Assembly: GCF_030409555.1 (NCBI RefSeq)
Contig: NZ_JAUFPU010000008.1
Location: 62,001-126,000, forward strand
Length of the DNA: 64,000 nucleotides
DNA from: Chitinimonas viridis
GTDB lineage: Bacteria; Pseudomonadota; Gammaproteobacteria; Burkholderiales; Chitinimonadaceae
Direction of reading: 5' to 3'
Shown: in pieces, positions 35,606 through 46,396 of the stretch
How positions within the stretch are numbered: position 1 is the first letter of the stretch
How the letters are laid out: the number at the start of each line of letters is the position of its first letter
Notes under the pieces: generated by a model
What the model saw: the letters and a program-made list of their open reading frames with translations, nothing else
Database searches by the model: none
What the model was told of the DNA's origin: nothing
Translations under genes and position numbers: made by a program

Positions 35606-35694
35606 GACTGGCCGATATCTATCCGGTGTAAGGTTGATCGGTTCAAGGCACGGCCCGGTAGTTTGGGCCGTTGCTGTCTCCAGGGATGAAAACA

Positions 35695-36483
35695 ATGGCG
35701 CGCAAGCGTAAGCACGAGGACCACGACAACCACGAGCGCTGGCTGGTGTCGTACGCCGACTTCATTACCCTGTTGTTTGCCTTCTTTGTGGTGATGTACG
35801 CCATCTCGCAGGTCAACGAGGGCAAGTACAAGGTCTTGTCCGATTCGCTGACCGTGGCCTTCAGCAAGCCTGATACCTCCAGCAATGCGCTGCTGAAAAG
35901 CGATCCCAATGGCAACAACCAGAATGTGATCGCCCTGCCATTCAAGGAGCGGCGCGAGGCGCAGAAGCTGCTGCAGGAACAGGCCGAGAAGGCGGCGGCC
36001 ATGAAGGAAATACAGTCCGAGCTGAAGGAGGCGCTGGCCCCCATGATTGATGACGGCCAGATACGCATCAGCGAGAACAAGCGCGGGGTAGCCATCGATG
36101 TGAACGCCAACCTGCTGTTTCCGGTGGGCTCGGCCACGCTGGAGACCACGGCCAGTGGTTCGTTACGGACCATTGCGCAGAAACTGGCACAGGGCAAGAA
36201 CCTGATCCAGATCGAAGGCCATACCGATAACGTCCCCATTGCCTCGCCGCAGTTTCCCTCCAACTGGGAGCTGTCCGCAGCACGCGCCGGCACGGTGGTG
36301 CGCCTGTTCGAGGCCAGTGGCGTCGCAGCATCGCGGCTGGTGGCGCTGGGCTTTGGCGAGAACCGCCCGGTGGAACCCAATGAGAACGCTGCCGGACGCT
36401 CGCGCAATCGGCGGGTGACCATACAGATACTGACCGACACCAGCGAACAGCCGGCAACGCTGCAGAGTGCGCCTACCGCATGA
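35695..36483 (+). CDS. motD: Flagellar motor stator protein MotD (MotB family)
   Basis: The 262 residues start RWLVSYADFITLLFAFFVVMYAIS, with one membrane helix and the proton-channel Asp22, then a linker and a C-terminal OmpA-like peptidoglycan-binding domain (EGHTDNVPI and LSAARAGTVV). These mark MotB/MotD stators. The close match of the N-terminus to MotD is why I choose it over MotB. ATG 35695 has AGGG 9 nt upstream; ATG 35686 is possible. Normally motC (MotA-like) precedes it; here the S49 protease gene does, so it is an orphan. Confidence 0.88.
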   Translation: MARKRKHEDHDNHERWLVSYADFITLLFAFFVVMYAISQVNEGKYKVLSDSLTVAFSKPDTSSNALLKSDPNGNNQNVIALPFKERREAQKLLQEQAEKAAAMKEIQSELKEALAPMIDDGQIRISENKRGVAIDVNANLLFPVGSATLETTASGSLRTIAQKLAQGKNLIQIEGHTDNVPIASPQFPSNWELSAARAGTVVRLFEASGVAASRLVALGFGENRPVEPNENAAGRSRNRRVTIQILTDTSEQPATLQSAPTA

Positions 36484-36587
36484 TGGGGCCTGCGGGGCGT
36501 TGCTTACACCTCAATACCGAGTCGCTTGCCGGGGTTCTGAGGTGGCTGGCATCCCGATAGGCTTCCCAACCCGATGCAGCATGCCGC

Positions 36588-36616
36588 AAAAAACCGCCAT
36601 AGCTGGCGGTTTTTTA
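36588..36616. terminator. Bidirectional terminator between motD and argS
   Basis: AAAAAACCGCCA pairs with TGGCGGTTTTTT around TAGC. With an A-run on one side and a T-run on the other it can serve both convergent genes. Confidence 0.9.
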
Positions 36617-36667
36617 TCGTGCGCGGGTAGTGCGCTATTAGGTACGGCCGGGTCGGCCGGGTGCGAC

Positions 36668-38536
<1,869 letters not shown>

Positions 38537-38568
38537 CTATTGTACCGGCTGGCGGTAGGCCGACCAAA

Positions 38569-39879
38569 TCATCGGGATACGGTAGCGAGCACGTCGAAGT
38601 ATTCGGGGAAGGTCTTGCCCACGCAGCGCGGGTCGTTGATGCGTATGGGTGTGCCGCCCACGGCCACCAGCGAGAAGCACATGGCCATGCGGTGGTCGTC
38701 GTAAGTATCAATGACGGCATGGGGTGTGAGCACGGCCGGTGGGGTGATGCGCAGGTAATCGGCGCCTTCTTCCACCGTGGCGCCCACCTTGCGCAGTTCG
38801 GTCGCCATGGCGCTGAGCCGATCGGTTTCCTTCACGCGCCAGCTGGCGACATTGCGTATGGTGGTGGTGCCATCGGCAAACAATGCCAGCACGGCAATGG
38901 TCATGGCCGCATCGGGGATATGGTTGAGATCGGCGTCGATGGCGCGCAGCTTGCCGCCACGGGCGGCGACAGGGCCGCTGGATTCTATCCAGTCCTCGCC
39001 CAGCGCAATCAGCGCGCCCATCTGTGCCAGGGTATCGGCAAACTTGACGTCACCCTGGATGGAGTCTGCACCCACGCCTTCCACCCGCACCGGGCCACCA
39101 CCCAGGGCGCCAGCGGCCAGAAAGTAGGAGGCAGAGCTGGCGTCACCCTCGACATGGATCAAGCCGGGCGAGTGGTAGGACTGTCCGGCAGGCAGGTGGA
39201 ATTCGCTCCAGCCACGGCGTTCCACATGCAGGCCAAAGCGGCGCATCAGGTTGAGGGTGATCTCGATATAAGGCTTGGAAATCAGCTCGCCGGTGACTTC
39301 GATCAAGGCATCTTCGCCGCTCAATGGTAGGGCCATCAGCAGGGCTGTGAGGAACTGGCTGGACACATCCCCGCGCACGCGAGTACGCAGGCCAGGGCGC
39401 TCATTGTGCTGATTCTGCCAGGGCTTGATGGCCAGCGGCGGGTAGCCTTCCGTACCCAGGTAGTCGATTTGCGCGCCCAGCTCGCGCAGCGCGTCCACCA
39501 GATCGCCTATGGGGCGCTCGTGCATGCGTGGTACGCCGCTCAGCTGGTAGTGGCCCTGCATCAGCGCCAGCGCGGCAGTCAGCGGACGGAAGGCTGTGCC
39601 AGCATTGCCCAGGAACAGATCGGCCTGTTGGTTGGGAAACTTGCCCCCCACGCCTTCCACCCGATAGGCGCGCTCGCCGGTTTGCGTCCAGTGCACGCCC
39701 AGGCTGGTCAGTGCCTCCAGCATGCGGCGGGTATCGTCCGAGTCGAGCAGGCCGCGCACCTCGGTGCTGCCCTCGCTGAGCGCAGCCAGCAAGAGAGTGC
39801 GGTTGGAAATGCTCTTGGAGCCTGGCAGGCGTACCGTACCGGCGGTGGCAGTGCTGGGGGCGAGATCGAGATGTTCCAT
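38569..39879 (-). CDS. aroA: 3-phosphoshikimate 1-carboxyvinyltransferase (EPSP synthase)
   Basis: The 436 residues show the class I EPSP synthase motifs: [17 protein letters not shown] (Lys22), [17 protein letters not shown] with the NAGTAxRP loop, and the C-terminal [19 protein letters not shown] and [11 protein letters not shown]. It joins shikimate-3-phosphate and phosphoenolpyruvate on the way to aromatic amino acids. NAGTA with Gly then Thr is the glyphosate-sensitive class I type by motif. Length matches the family. No other aro gene is adjacent. Confidence 0.96.
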   Translation of the reverse strand: MEHLDLAPSTATAGTVRLPGSKSISNRTLLLAALSEGSTEVRGLLDSDDTRRMLEALTSLGVHWTQTGERAYRVEGVGGKFPNQQADLFLGNAGTAFRPLTAALALMQGHYQLSGVPRMHERPIGDLVDALRELGAQIDYLGTEGYPPLAIKPWQNQHNERPGLRTRVRGDVSSQFLTALLMALPLSGEDALIEVTGELISKPYIEITLNLMRRFGLHVERRGWSEFHLPAGQSYHSPGLIHVEGDASSASYFLAAGALGGGPVRVEGVGADSIQGDVKFADTLAQMGALIALGEDWIESSGPVAARGGKLRAIDADLNHIPDAAMTIAVLALFADGTTTIRNVASWRVKETDRLSAMATELRKVGATVEEGADYLRITPPAVLTPHAVIDTYDDHRMAMCFSLVAVGGTPIRINDPRCVGKTFPEYFDVLATVSR

Positions 39880-40091
39880 GGGCGGCCGAATAAAAATGTT
39901 GCGGTGCAGAAGGGACTGCCGAGTGTAGCCGGGGTGGGCTGTGCTGGAAAGCTGACGTTCGCGGCAATGAGGTGTCTTGGCTATCGGGGGCTAATCCAGG
40001 CTGGGCGTGGAGAGGGGGATGGCGCTGCGGTGCGGTAGCTTTGCCAGCGTCACCTATAGTGGGTATTCAAGCCTAGACACAGGAGCAGGCC

Positions 40092-40916
40092 ATGCGACAC
40101 ATCTATCTAAGCAGCGCGGCAAGGGTGGGCTGCCTGGCCCTGGTTTGTGGGACGGTGGCGGCGGCCAACTGGTCCGACCCCTTTATCGGCATGCGCTACG
40201 GTACCGATTATGCCGAGCCCGGCAATACCAAGGATATAAGCAAGCGCATCGTGCAGCTTCAGTATGTGGGTGGCTTTGCCTATGGCGATAATTTCGTAAA
40301 CCTGGACCTGCTGTTCTCCGAAGCCGACGATCCCGCCCGCAATGGTGGCGGCGCCCGTGAAGCGTATCTGGCCTATCGCAATACCTTGAGTTTCTCGGCC
40401 ATACGTGGGCAGCCGGTGAAGTTTGGCCCGGTACGCGATGTAGGCTGGATGACAGGGATAGACCTCAATACCAAGGACACCCGGTTTGCGCCACGCAAAA
40501 AGCTGTTTGTGACCGGCCCCAAGCTGCGTTTCGATGTGCCGGGCTTTTGGGATGTGTCGCTGCTCTTCATGAAGGAGCGCAATAACAACGGCATAGTGGG
40601 GCGCCGAGTGAATTTCGATGCTACCTGGGGCGTCAGCACGGCCTGGAGTTTCCCCATCAGTACCAGCGTGCCGCTCAAGTTCAAGGGCTTTGCCAACTAT
40701 ATAGGCGAGAAGGGCAAGGATGGCTTTGGCGTGCAGACCGAGCCGGAAACATTGTTGGAGTCTGCGCTGCTGGCGGATGTCAGCAAACTATATGGCAAAA
40801 AGAACCAGCTCTGGACAGGTGTGGGCTACCAGTACTGGCGCAACAAGTTCGGCAACCGGCCTGGGAATGGTACGGAGGCCAAGGTGCCGCAACTGCTGCT
40901 GGAGTTTCATTTCTAG
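40092..40916 (+). CDS. Tsx-like outer-membrane nucleoside channel
   Basis: The 274-residue protein has a signal peptide cut near VAAA-NWSD (about residue 25) and then the pattern of 12-stranded Tsx/OmpK-like channels: NWSDPFIGMRYGTDYAEPGN, DISKRIVQLQYVGGFAYGDNF, REAYLAYRNTLS, ending with an aromatic Phe (LLEFHF), the usual outer-membrane insertion signal. Such channels pass nucleosides. AGGAGCAGGCC precedes the ATG. It stands alone between aroA (divergent) and the Lrp gene. Confidence 0.85.
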   Translation: MRHIYLSSAARVGCLALVCGTVAAANWSDPFIGMRYGTDYAEPGNTKDISKRIVQLQYVGGFAYGDNFVNLDLLFSEADDPARNGGGAREAYLAYRNTLSFSAIRGQPVKFGPVRDVGWMTGIDLNTKDTRFAPRKKLFVTGPKLRFDVPGFWDVSLLFMKERNNNGIVGRRVNFDATWGVSTAWSFPISTSVPLKFKGFANYIGEKGKDGFGVQTEPETLLESALLADVSKLYGKKNQLWTGVGYQYWRNKFGNRPGNGTEAKVPQLLLEFHF

Positions 40917-41401
40917 GGCGGTGCGGTTGCCGTCACCTAAGCAGGCTGGTAGTGCCTGCAATGAACTCATGTCATGGATGGTGGCGGAATGAGCAGGCGC
41001 CAGGGCAAACCTGGCGCTGGACGTCAGCGTAGCCTGAACCCGCAGGCTCTCTCCTGTTTGAATCACCCTCGGCAATCCGCTGCCGTTCGGTTTTTCAACG
41101 ACAGCAGGTTTTTACAGGGTTCGCCTCGTGCCAGGTGGACGCATTGAAGGTGCCAGTCGCACCCCGCTTGCCCCCTGTCCGCACCCTGTGGAGCGCGGCA
41201 TTGCGTACCGGCCGCCGTATTGTGGTGGCGCGGTTATTCTGCCTGGCTTGTGGCCAGCATCACCGCCCAGACACGAAAGCGTGAGGGAAAATATACCTAG
41301 GCCGGTGGTGAATAGGCTTTCTATCTTTGTGTAATTATCCGTATTATTCTGATAAATATTCCTGAAATTTTCACAAATATAGAACAGGATTCTTAATCAA
41401 G
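40917..41401 (+). other. Intergenic region upstream of the Lrp-type regulator
   Basis: This 485-bp stretch changes from GC-rich to very AT-rich at about 41325-41400, directly before the regulator start. No open frame with coding character was found in 40917-41325. The AT-rich part contains near-mirrored AAATATTCC...CACAAATAT, plausible sites for autoregulation by the Lrp-type protein. Confidence 0.45.
41331..41400 (+). promoter_or_regulatory. AT-rich promoter/operator of the Lrp-type gene
   Basis: The 70 bp before the start codon are strongly AT-rich in otherwise GC-rich DNA and contain TATTAT and ATAAATAT boxes, with AGGA as ribosome-binding site. Lrp proteins prefer such AT-rich sites and usually regulate themselves. 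Confidence 0.4.
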
Positions 41402-41878
41402 ATGACGGCTGCCAAACATCGGCCTCTGGACGCCCAGGACCGCAAGATACTGCGTGCGCTACAGCGCAATGCCAGGCTCAGCAATGCCGAGCTGGCGGAA
41501 CAGGTAGGCCTGTCTACCACGGCGTGCTGGAACCGTACCCGGCAACTGGAAAACGAGGGTTATATTCAGGGCTATGTGGCCTTGATAGATCAGCAGAAGA
41601 TGGGTTTGGCCGATACGGTACTGCTGGAAGTGACGCTGGACAGGCACGAGGATGATGCACTGGCCCGCTTCGGCGAGGAGCTGGCGCTGCTGCCCGAAGT
41701 GCTGGAGGCCTATCTGGTCTCGGGCGAATACGACTACCTGGTCAAGGTGGCGGTCGACGGCACGGCTGGCTATGAGCGCTTTCTGCGCGAGAAGCTGTAC
41801 CGCATCTCAGGCATACGCCATAGCCGCTCGATGTTTGTGTTGCGCTGCATGAAGCAAGTGTCGTCCGTGCAGGTTTAA
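41402..41878 (+). CDS. Lrp/AsnC-family transcriptional regulator
   Basis: The 158 residues have the N-terminal helix-turn-helix (LDAQDRKILRALQRNARLSNAELAEQVGLSTTACWNRTRQLE in pieces: DRKILRALQRNARLS and NAELAEQVGLSTTACWNRT) and a C-terminal RAM domain for amino-acid binding, with VSGEYDYLVKVAV. It is likely a feast/famine regulator that senses an amino acid. Its TAA stop is the left flank of a palindromic repeat (41876-41930). The converging gene encodes a PepSY protein, not an obvious target. Confidence 0.92.
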   Translation: MTAAKHRPLDAQDRKILRALQRNARLSNAELAEQVGLSTTACWNRTRQLENEGYIQGYVALIDQQKMGLADTVLLEVTLDRHEDDALARFGEELALLPEVLEAYLVSGEYDYLVKVAVDGTAGYERFLREKLYRISGIRHSRSMFVLRCMKQVSSVQV

Positions 41879-41930
41879 GAGCCTGTTCACGATTTTTCAC
41901 CCCGGCGAAAAGATCGTGAACAGGCTCTTA
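41876..41930. repeat. Short palindromic repeat (family 1), intact copy
   Basis: TAAGAGCCTGTTCACGAT and ATCGTGAACAGGCTCTTA are perfect 18-bp inverted arms, and the inner TTTTTC and GAAAA also pair, so nearly the whole 55 bp can fold. Its two outer triplets are the stop codons of both converging genes: TAA of the Lrp-type gene and, on the minus strand, TAA of the PepSY gene. It probably acts as a bidirectional 3'-end hairpin. Confidence 0.85.
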
Positions 41931-43259
41931 TTGACGGATAGCAGCGCGCTCACGGTAATGCAGCCAGCCTTCCATCAGCGCAATGACACAGGATGACGCT
42001 GCCAGTACGGGCATGCCCAGCATCAGGATGGGTAGCAAGGGCCAGGCAGCTATCGGCAAGGCTCGCCAACTGCCGGGCAGCAGCCTGGGCAGCACGCTGG
42101 CGCCGTGACGGCGACGCTGGAAGTACATCACCCAGCCGGAGACAAGGGAAAACACGACGCCCAGGCCAAACAACAGCAGCAAGCCCTGGTTCCACCAACC
42201 GAAATCGCCCCGGTGAAATGGTATGCCTATAGCCGTTGCCTTGCTGAATGCGGTTTGCTGTTCCCAGCCTGCGTAATACAGACCTTGGCCGGTATATCGA
42301 TCCAACAGCAGCTCAAAGCGCTTGAGCGGCTCTGCCGTGTTGATGCTGTTGGCGCGCCAGACACCTAGAGCCTGCTTGGGTGGGGTGAGCTGCATGGCGA
42401 TCTGTGGTGCCTGTTGCCGGCTGTGATCCCAGATGGCTTGCCAGCCTAGGGGTGTCGCACCATCGGGCGCCTGCGATTGCAGCTGCTTGGGCGCTCTGGG
42501 CGGCGCTTGGCCCGTCATATCGCGTAGGCTGCGTATCTGCTCGCCTGCATACTTGCTCCAGGTGAGCCCGGTGGTGAGTATCACCAGACTGATCAGGCTG
42601 AGCACCAGACCCAGCAAGGCATGCCATTGGCGCCACCAGCGCCGTCCCTGCAATCCCTTGCGCGGCAGTAGCGATGGCAAGCTATCGGGCCATGCTAGGT
42701 AAATGCCTGTCAGCAGCATGATCATGAGCCAGCTGGCAGCCAGTTCGATCAACCAGCGCCAACCTTCACCTTGCAGCAGGCTGGCGTGCAGGCTTTGCGC
42801 CCATGAGCTGAACTGCTCGTCCTCCCACAGACTGCCCAGTATCTGAGCAGTGTAGGGGTCTACAAAAATGATGAGCCGACCCCGATCCGCCGTTGCCGCA
42901 TGCCCATGCCGTGCGTGCTCGCCAGCCAGGCCCGGATCTGCGCTGAACACCATTTGTGCGCTGTCGGTCGGCAAGAAGGGCGGGCGTACGCTATGGAGCA
43001 CCATGCCGGAGGGGGCGTGCCGGGTGGCACGGTCTATCAAGCTGTCCAGGCTTTGCCGGCTGCCGCTGGCCTGTACCTCCCGCAGTGGGCTGTAAAGCTG
43101 TGATTCGATTTGCGGCGTGAATACGTATAGCAAGCCTGTCAGCGCAGCCAGCAAGGCAAATGGCGAGGCGATCAGCGCAGCCCAGAAATGGATGCGCCAG
43201 AGCAGGCTGCGGCGGCGGGCTTGCAACGACGGCAGAGTGGGCAAGGCGTGGGAGGGCAA
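41928..43259 (-). CDS. PepSY-associated TM protein (siderophore/iron reductase-like)
   Basis: The 443 residues form a PepSY_TM protein: N-terminal helix (FWAALIASPFALLAALTGLLYVFTP), a PepSY region around residues 70-170, further helices near 170-190 and 210-235, and C-terminal helices near 355-430. Such proteins occur beside TonB-dependent receptors and are thought to reduce or release iron from siderophores at the inner membrane. It lies 11 nt downstream of the TonB receptor gene, so both form one operon. Its stop codon belongs to the palindromic repeat. Confidence 0.88.
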   Translation of the reverse strand: MPSHALPTLPSLQARRRSLLWRIHFWAALIASPFALLAALTGLLYVFTPQIESQLYSPLREVQASGSRQSLDSLIDRATRHAPSGMVLHSVRPPFLPTDSAQMVFSADPGLAGEHARHGHAATADRGRLIIFVDPYTAQILGSLWEDEQFSSWAQSLHASLLQGEGWRWLIELAASWLMIMLLTGIYLAWPDSLPSLLPRKGLQGRRWWRQWHALLGLVLSLISLVILTTGLTWSKYAGEQIRSLRDMTGQAPPRAPKQLQSQAPDGATPLGWQAIWDHSRQQAPQIAMQLTPPKQALGVWRANSINTAEPLKRFELLLDRYTGQGLYYAGWEQQTAFSKATAIGIPFHRGDFGWWNQGLLLLFGLGVVFSLVSGWVMYFQRRRHGASVLPRLLPGSWRALPIAAWPLLPILMLGMPVLAASSCVIALMEGWLHYRERAAIRQ

Positions 43260-43270
43260 GTGGGGTTCGC

Positions 43271-45553
43271 TCAGTTATCGAAACGCAGTTCGGCAAAGAC
43301 CGTGCGCTGGGTATAGGGGTGGAAGGCCCAGTAGCGGGTGTTGTTGAGGTTGTCTACGCCTACGGCAGCGGACCATTGCTTGCTGAAGCGGTAACGAGCC
43401 CGGATGTCGGCCACCAGAAAGCGGCTGACGCTGGTATAGGTGTCGCCATTTGGGTCGGAATTATCCAGCGTACCGTATTGCTTGCCGCTGTAGCGCAGGC
43501 CCACGCTGGTGCTGAGCGCGGCACTCAGATGATAGCTGGCCAGCAGGTTGGCCCGCCATTGTGGCACCCGGGGCTGCCAGCGGCCCACGCTGGCGGGGAA
43601 GCGTGCATTGCGGGTGATGATGGAATGGGCGTAGGTCAGGCTGCTGCTGAGATCCAGGCCATGCAAGCCCACATCCTGCAATTGCAAGGCCATTTCCAGG
43701 CCCGTGGTACGTATGGCATCCACATTCTGGATATTGGTGACGTTGGGTGTGACGGTGACATCGGTCTGCGAGTACAGCGCGTCGCGGCTGTCTTCAAGGA
43801 ACAGGGTGCTGCGCAGGCTACCCCCATCCAGCCGCCGCTCTGCCGTCAATTCGCTGGTCCAGGCGCGTTCGGGTTTGAGCTTGGGGTCGTTGTTGACAAT
43901 GACACCGGCTGAGATGGTGCCCTGGTAGAGCTCGGCCACCGTGGGCATGCGCACCGAACGGCCCAGCGAGGCCTTGAGCTGCCAATCCGCATTGGCCCGG
44001 TAGGCGAGCGCGGCCTTGGGCGAGAAGTGCTGTTCGCTGCGCTCGGCAAAGCGGAGCCGGCTGGTGGCATTGGCAATTTCGCCACCCCAGGCCTGCCAGC
44101 GTTCGAAGCGGCCACCCAGGGTGGTGCGCCAGTCTGGAGCAAAGCGCCAGGTATCCTGCAGGTACAGGCTTTGCAGGCGGGTATTGCCGCTGAAGGCGGA
44201 AAGGGTTGTTTCAGCACCGCCGTGTTGCCAATGGCGGGTGCCACCCACCCGTGTACGCAATTGATAGGTGTCGGCTTGCACGCCTAGATCGATCTGATGC
44301 TCGCCCTGTGGGCCACCGGGGTGCCATATGCCTTTGAGCGACAGCGTACGCCAGCCTGTACCGGCCATGTCGGTAAGCTGGCCATTGCCCCCCGTCAGCG
44401 CAAGGGGCAAAGGCGTGGTGGGGCTGCGTACCTGATCGCGATGGTAGTCGTAGAGGCTGCCGGCGATTTCCCAGTCGAACTGTCCTTGACCATGCTGCTT
44501 GAGCGACAGGCCATGCATCAGATGGGTAAGCGCGCCACGGCTGGTGCCAAAGTCGGTGGCCTGCAGGCTGTACTGCCGACCGCCGAGGACGATATTACCG
44601 CTATAGACGGGCCTGCCCTGCGTATCGCGCAGATAGCTGTCCGAGTGGCGCTCGGCATGGTTCTGCCACCAGCCCAGGGTGTAGCTGGCCCGCAGGCCGG
44701 GCGTGAAATCGTAGGCCAGCTTGGCCTTGGCGTGGCGCTGCACGGTGTGTACCTGATTGCTTGCACCCAGTATCCACCAGTCCTGGTTCTTCGGATTCTT
44801 GTCGGCTATGGCGCCGGTCACGGCAACGCCGTTGCTGATGGCCGTGCCACTGCTGGCCAGTTTATTGACGAAGGCAATGGGCTGGCCATCGCTATCGAGC
44901 TGGTTGACGTTGAACCACCAGGACCAGTTGCCGTTGCGGTTGCCCAGCGAGGCGCTGGCCTGATTGCCACTGTAGTGATCATCGGTGCCGTACTGCTGGT
45001 AGCCCTGGCGAAATCCACTTAGTTTGACATGGGCTTCGAACTGCCTGGGCATGCGGGTAACGTAATCGACCACCGCGCCGACGGCGTTGCCGGAGTAGGC
45101 GGCAGAGAATGGGCCGTAGAGCACGTCCACCCGCGCAATCTCCTCGGGCGTTACCAGGCCCCAGCGTGGGGTAAAGCTGGCGCCGTTGCCCAACAGGTTG
45201 GAGAGCAGGATGCCGTCGGCGTAGACCAGCGAGCGGGCGCTGTTGCCGGTGCCGGAGGCACGGCTGGCAAGCACGGCATGATCGTAGTCACCGATAAAGC
45301 GCTTGCGCACATTCAGGCTGGGCAGGTATTTGAGCGCGTCTTCGCTGTCGATGGCGTTGATGGTTTCCTCCACCTGCTTGCCGCTGATGCCCTCCACGGT
45401 GGTGGGGATATGGCGTGGCAGGGAGCTGACCCGCTGGCCAGATACCGTGATGGTGCCCAGCTCTTTAACCGGCGCTTCCTTGTCGCGATGATCTGCAAAG
45501 GCCTGGGCAGATACGGCTGCCAGCAAGGCTGCGGCCAGTGGTGTGTACTGCAT
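43271..45553 (-). CDS. TonB-dependent outer-membrane receptor
   Basis: The 760-residue protein has a signal peptide (to about QAFA, residue 20), a TonB box-like TITVSG, a plug domain (about 45-165: VEGISGKQVEETINAIDSEDALKYLPSLNVR in pieces, and VDVLYGPFSAAYSGNAVGAVVDYVTR) and a 22-strand barrel ending in FAELRFDN. It imports a chelated metal or similar large ligand with TonB/ExbBD energy. With the PepSY gene downstream, an iron-siderophore is most likely. Ligand not determinable here. Confidence 0.93.
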   Translation of the reverse strand: MQYTPLAAALLAAVSAQAFADHRDKEAPVKELGTITVSGQRVSSLPRHIPTTVEGISGKQVEETINAIDSEDALKYLPSLNVRKRFIGDYDHAVLASRASGTGNSARSLVYADGILLSNLLGNGASFTPRWGLVTPEEIARVDVLYGPFSAAYSGNAVGAVVDYVTRMPRQFEAHVKLSGFRQGYQQYGTDDHYSGNQASASLGNRNGNWSWWFNVNQLDSDGQPIAFVNKLASSGTAISNGVAVTGAIADKNPKNQDWWILGASNQVHTVQRHAKAKLAYDFTPGLRASYTLGWWQNHAERHSDSYLRDTQGRPVYSGNIVLGGRQYSLQATDFGTSRGALTHLMHGLSLKQHGQGQFDWEIAGSLYDYHRDQVRSPTTPLPLALTGGNGQLTDMAGTGWRTLSLKGIWHPGGPQGEHQIDLGVQADTYQLRTRVGGTRHWQHGGAETTLSAFSGNTRLQSLYLQDTWRFAPDWRTTLGGRFERWQAWGGEIANATSRLRFAERSEQHFSPKAALAYRANADWQLKASLGRSVRMPTVAELYQGTISAGVIVNNDPKLKPERAWTSELTAERRLDGGSLRSTLFLEDSRDALYSQTDVTVTPNVTNIQNVDAIRTTGLEMALQLQDVGLHGLDLSSSLTYAHSIITRNARFPASVGRWQPRVPQWRANLLASYHLSAALSTSVGLRYSGKQYGTLDNSDPNGDTYTSVSRFLVADIRARYRFSKQWSAAVGVDNLNNTRYWAFHPYTQRTVFAELRFDN

Positions 45554-45775
45554 GCTGCGCTCCCTGTTTGAATCGGCCGGATTCTAGGGAACTTGGGGTG
45601 GCGCGGCCTGCGACATGTTGTCGCGGCAGCTTAGCCTGGGCGCGCTGTCAGGCGCTGTATGGTGAAGGCGAGGTATGCGCCGATGACGCACAGCACCTAC
45701 CCATCCACTTCGATCAAGGCCTCAAGGTAAGGCCCATCGGATGAAATAAAGCGTGCAATGGGCATGGGCAGATAC

Positions 45776-46396
45776 TCACACAGGCTTGATCAGGTAGACA
45801 CAGCGGCGGGCACCCGCCAGGGCGTGTTCGGCACGCTCCACCGTGCAATCCGGACCCAGCACCCGCTGGAACACCTCCAGCTCGGAACGGCAAAACCCCT
45901 GGCATACGCGTGCCGCGGCGCAGATGGGGCAATGGTTCTCTATCAGCAGCAGGCTGCCATCGGCGGCAGGCTGGACTTCGGCCATATAGCCTTCCTCGTC
46001 GCGGGCCTGGGCCAGGTGGGCTACCTTGTCGTCCAGTGTTGGGCTGCTGGCCAGCCGCTCGCGGTAAAGAGCCTCGCTACTGTTTTCGCGGGCGCTGATC
46101 AGCTTGTCCAGCCCGGCCTCGCCGAACAGGCTGCGCACCTGCTCCAGCAGTTGTAAGGTCAGGTCGGCGTGGCGGTCCGGGAAGCGGGCGTGGCCGGCCT
46201 CGGTCAGTAGCCAGTAGCGGGCTGGCCGGCCTACCTTGTCGGCGCGGTCCTCGCTGCTGAGCAGGCCTTTCTCCTGCCAGCCTTCCAGGTGGCGGCGGGC
46301 GCCCATGGAGGTGAGATCCAGCATGGCCGCCAGTTGCTGGGCAGTTTGCGGCCCGCGGGTCTTGAGCAGGAAGAGGATTTGATCGGCGGTATTCAT
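45776..46396 (-). CDS. Cysteine-rich winged-helix regulator (SufR-like)
   Basis: The 206 residues have an N-terminal winged helix (about 1-70, QTAQQLAAMLDLTSMGARRHLEGW) and a C-terminal domain with six cysteines: Cys156, 159, 165, 169 (HCPICAAARVCQGFC), then Cys184 and Cys199. The layout resembles SufR and related DeoR/ArsR-like repressors that hold an Fe-S cluster or metal, ending VERxxxxxxGxxxCxYLI. Its start overlaps the stop of the MFS transporter gene by 4 nt, so it is co-translated and probably regulates that exporter in response to redox or metal state. Confidence 0.85.
   Translation of the reverse strand: MNTADQILFLLKTRGPQTAQQLAAMLDLTSMGARRHLEGWQEKGLLSSEDRADKVGRPARYWLLTEAGHARFPDRHADLTLQLLEQVRSLFGEAGLDKLISARENSSEALYRERLASSPTLDDKVAHLAQARDEEGYMAEVQPAADGSLLLIENHCPICAAARVCQGFCRSELEVFQRVLGPDCTVERAEHALAGARRCVYLIKPV

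Noticed and set aside
35649-35672. ACGGCCC...GGGCCGT hairpin before motD
   Set aside because: Stem is short and there is no T-run; it could be a weak terminator for the S49 gene but is not supported well enough to list.
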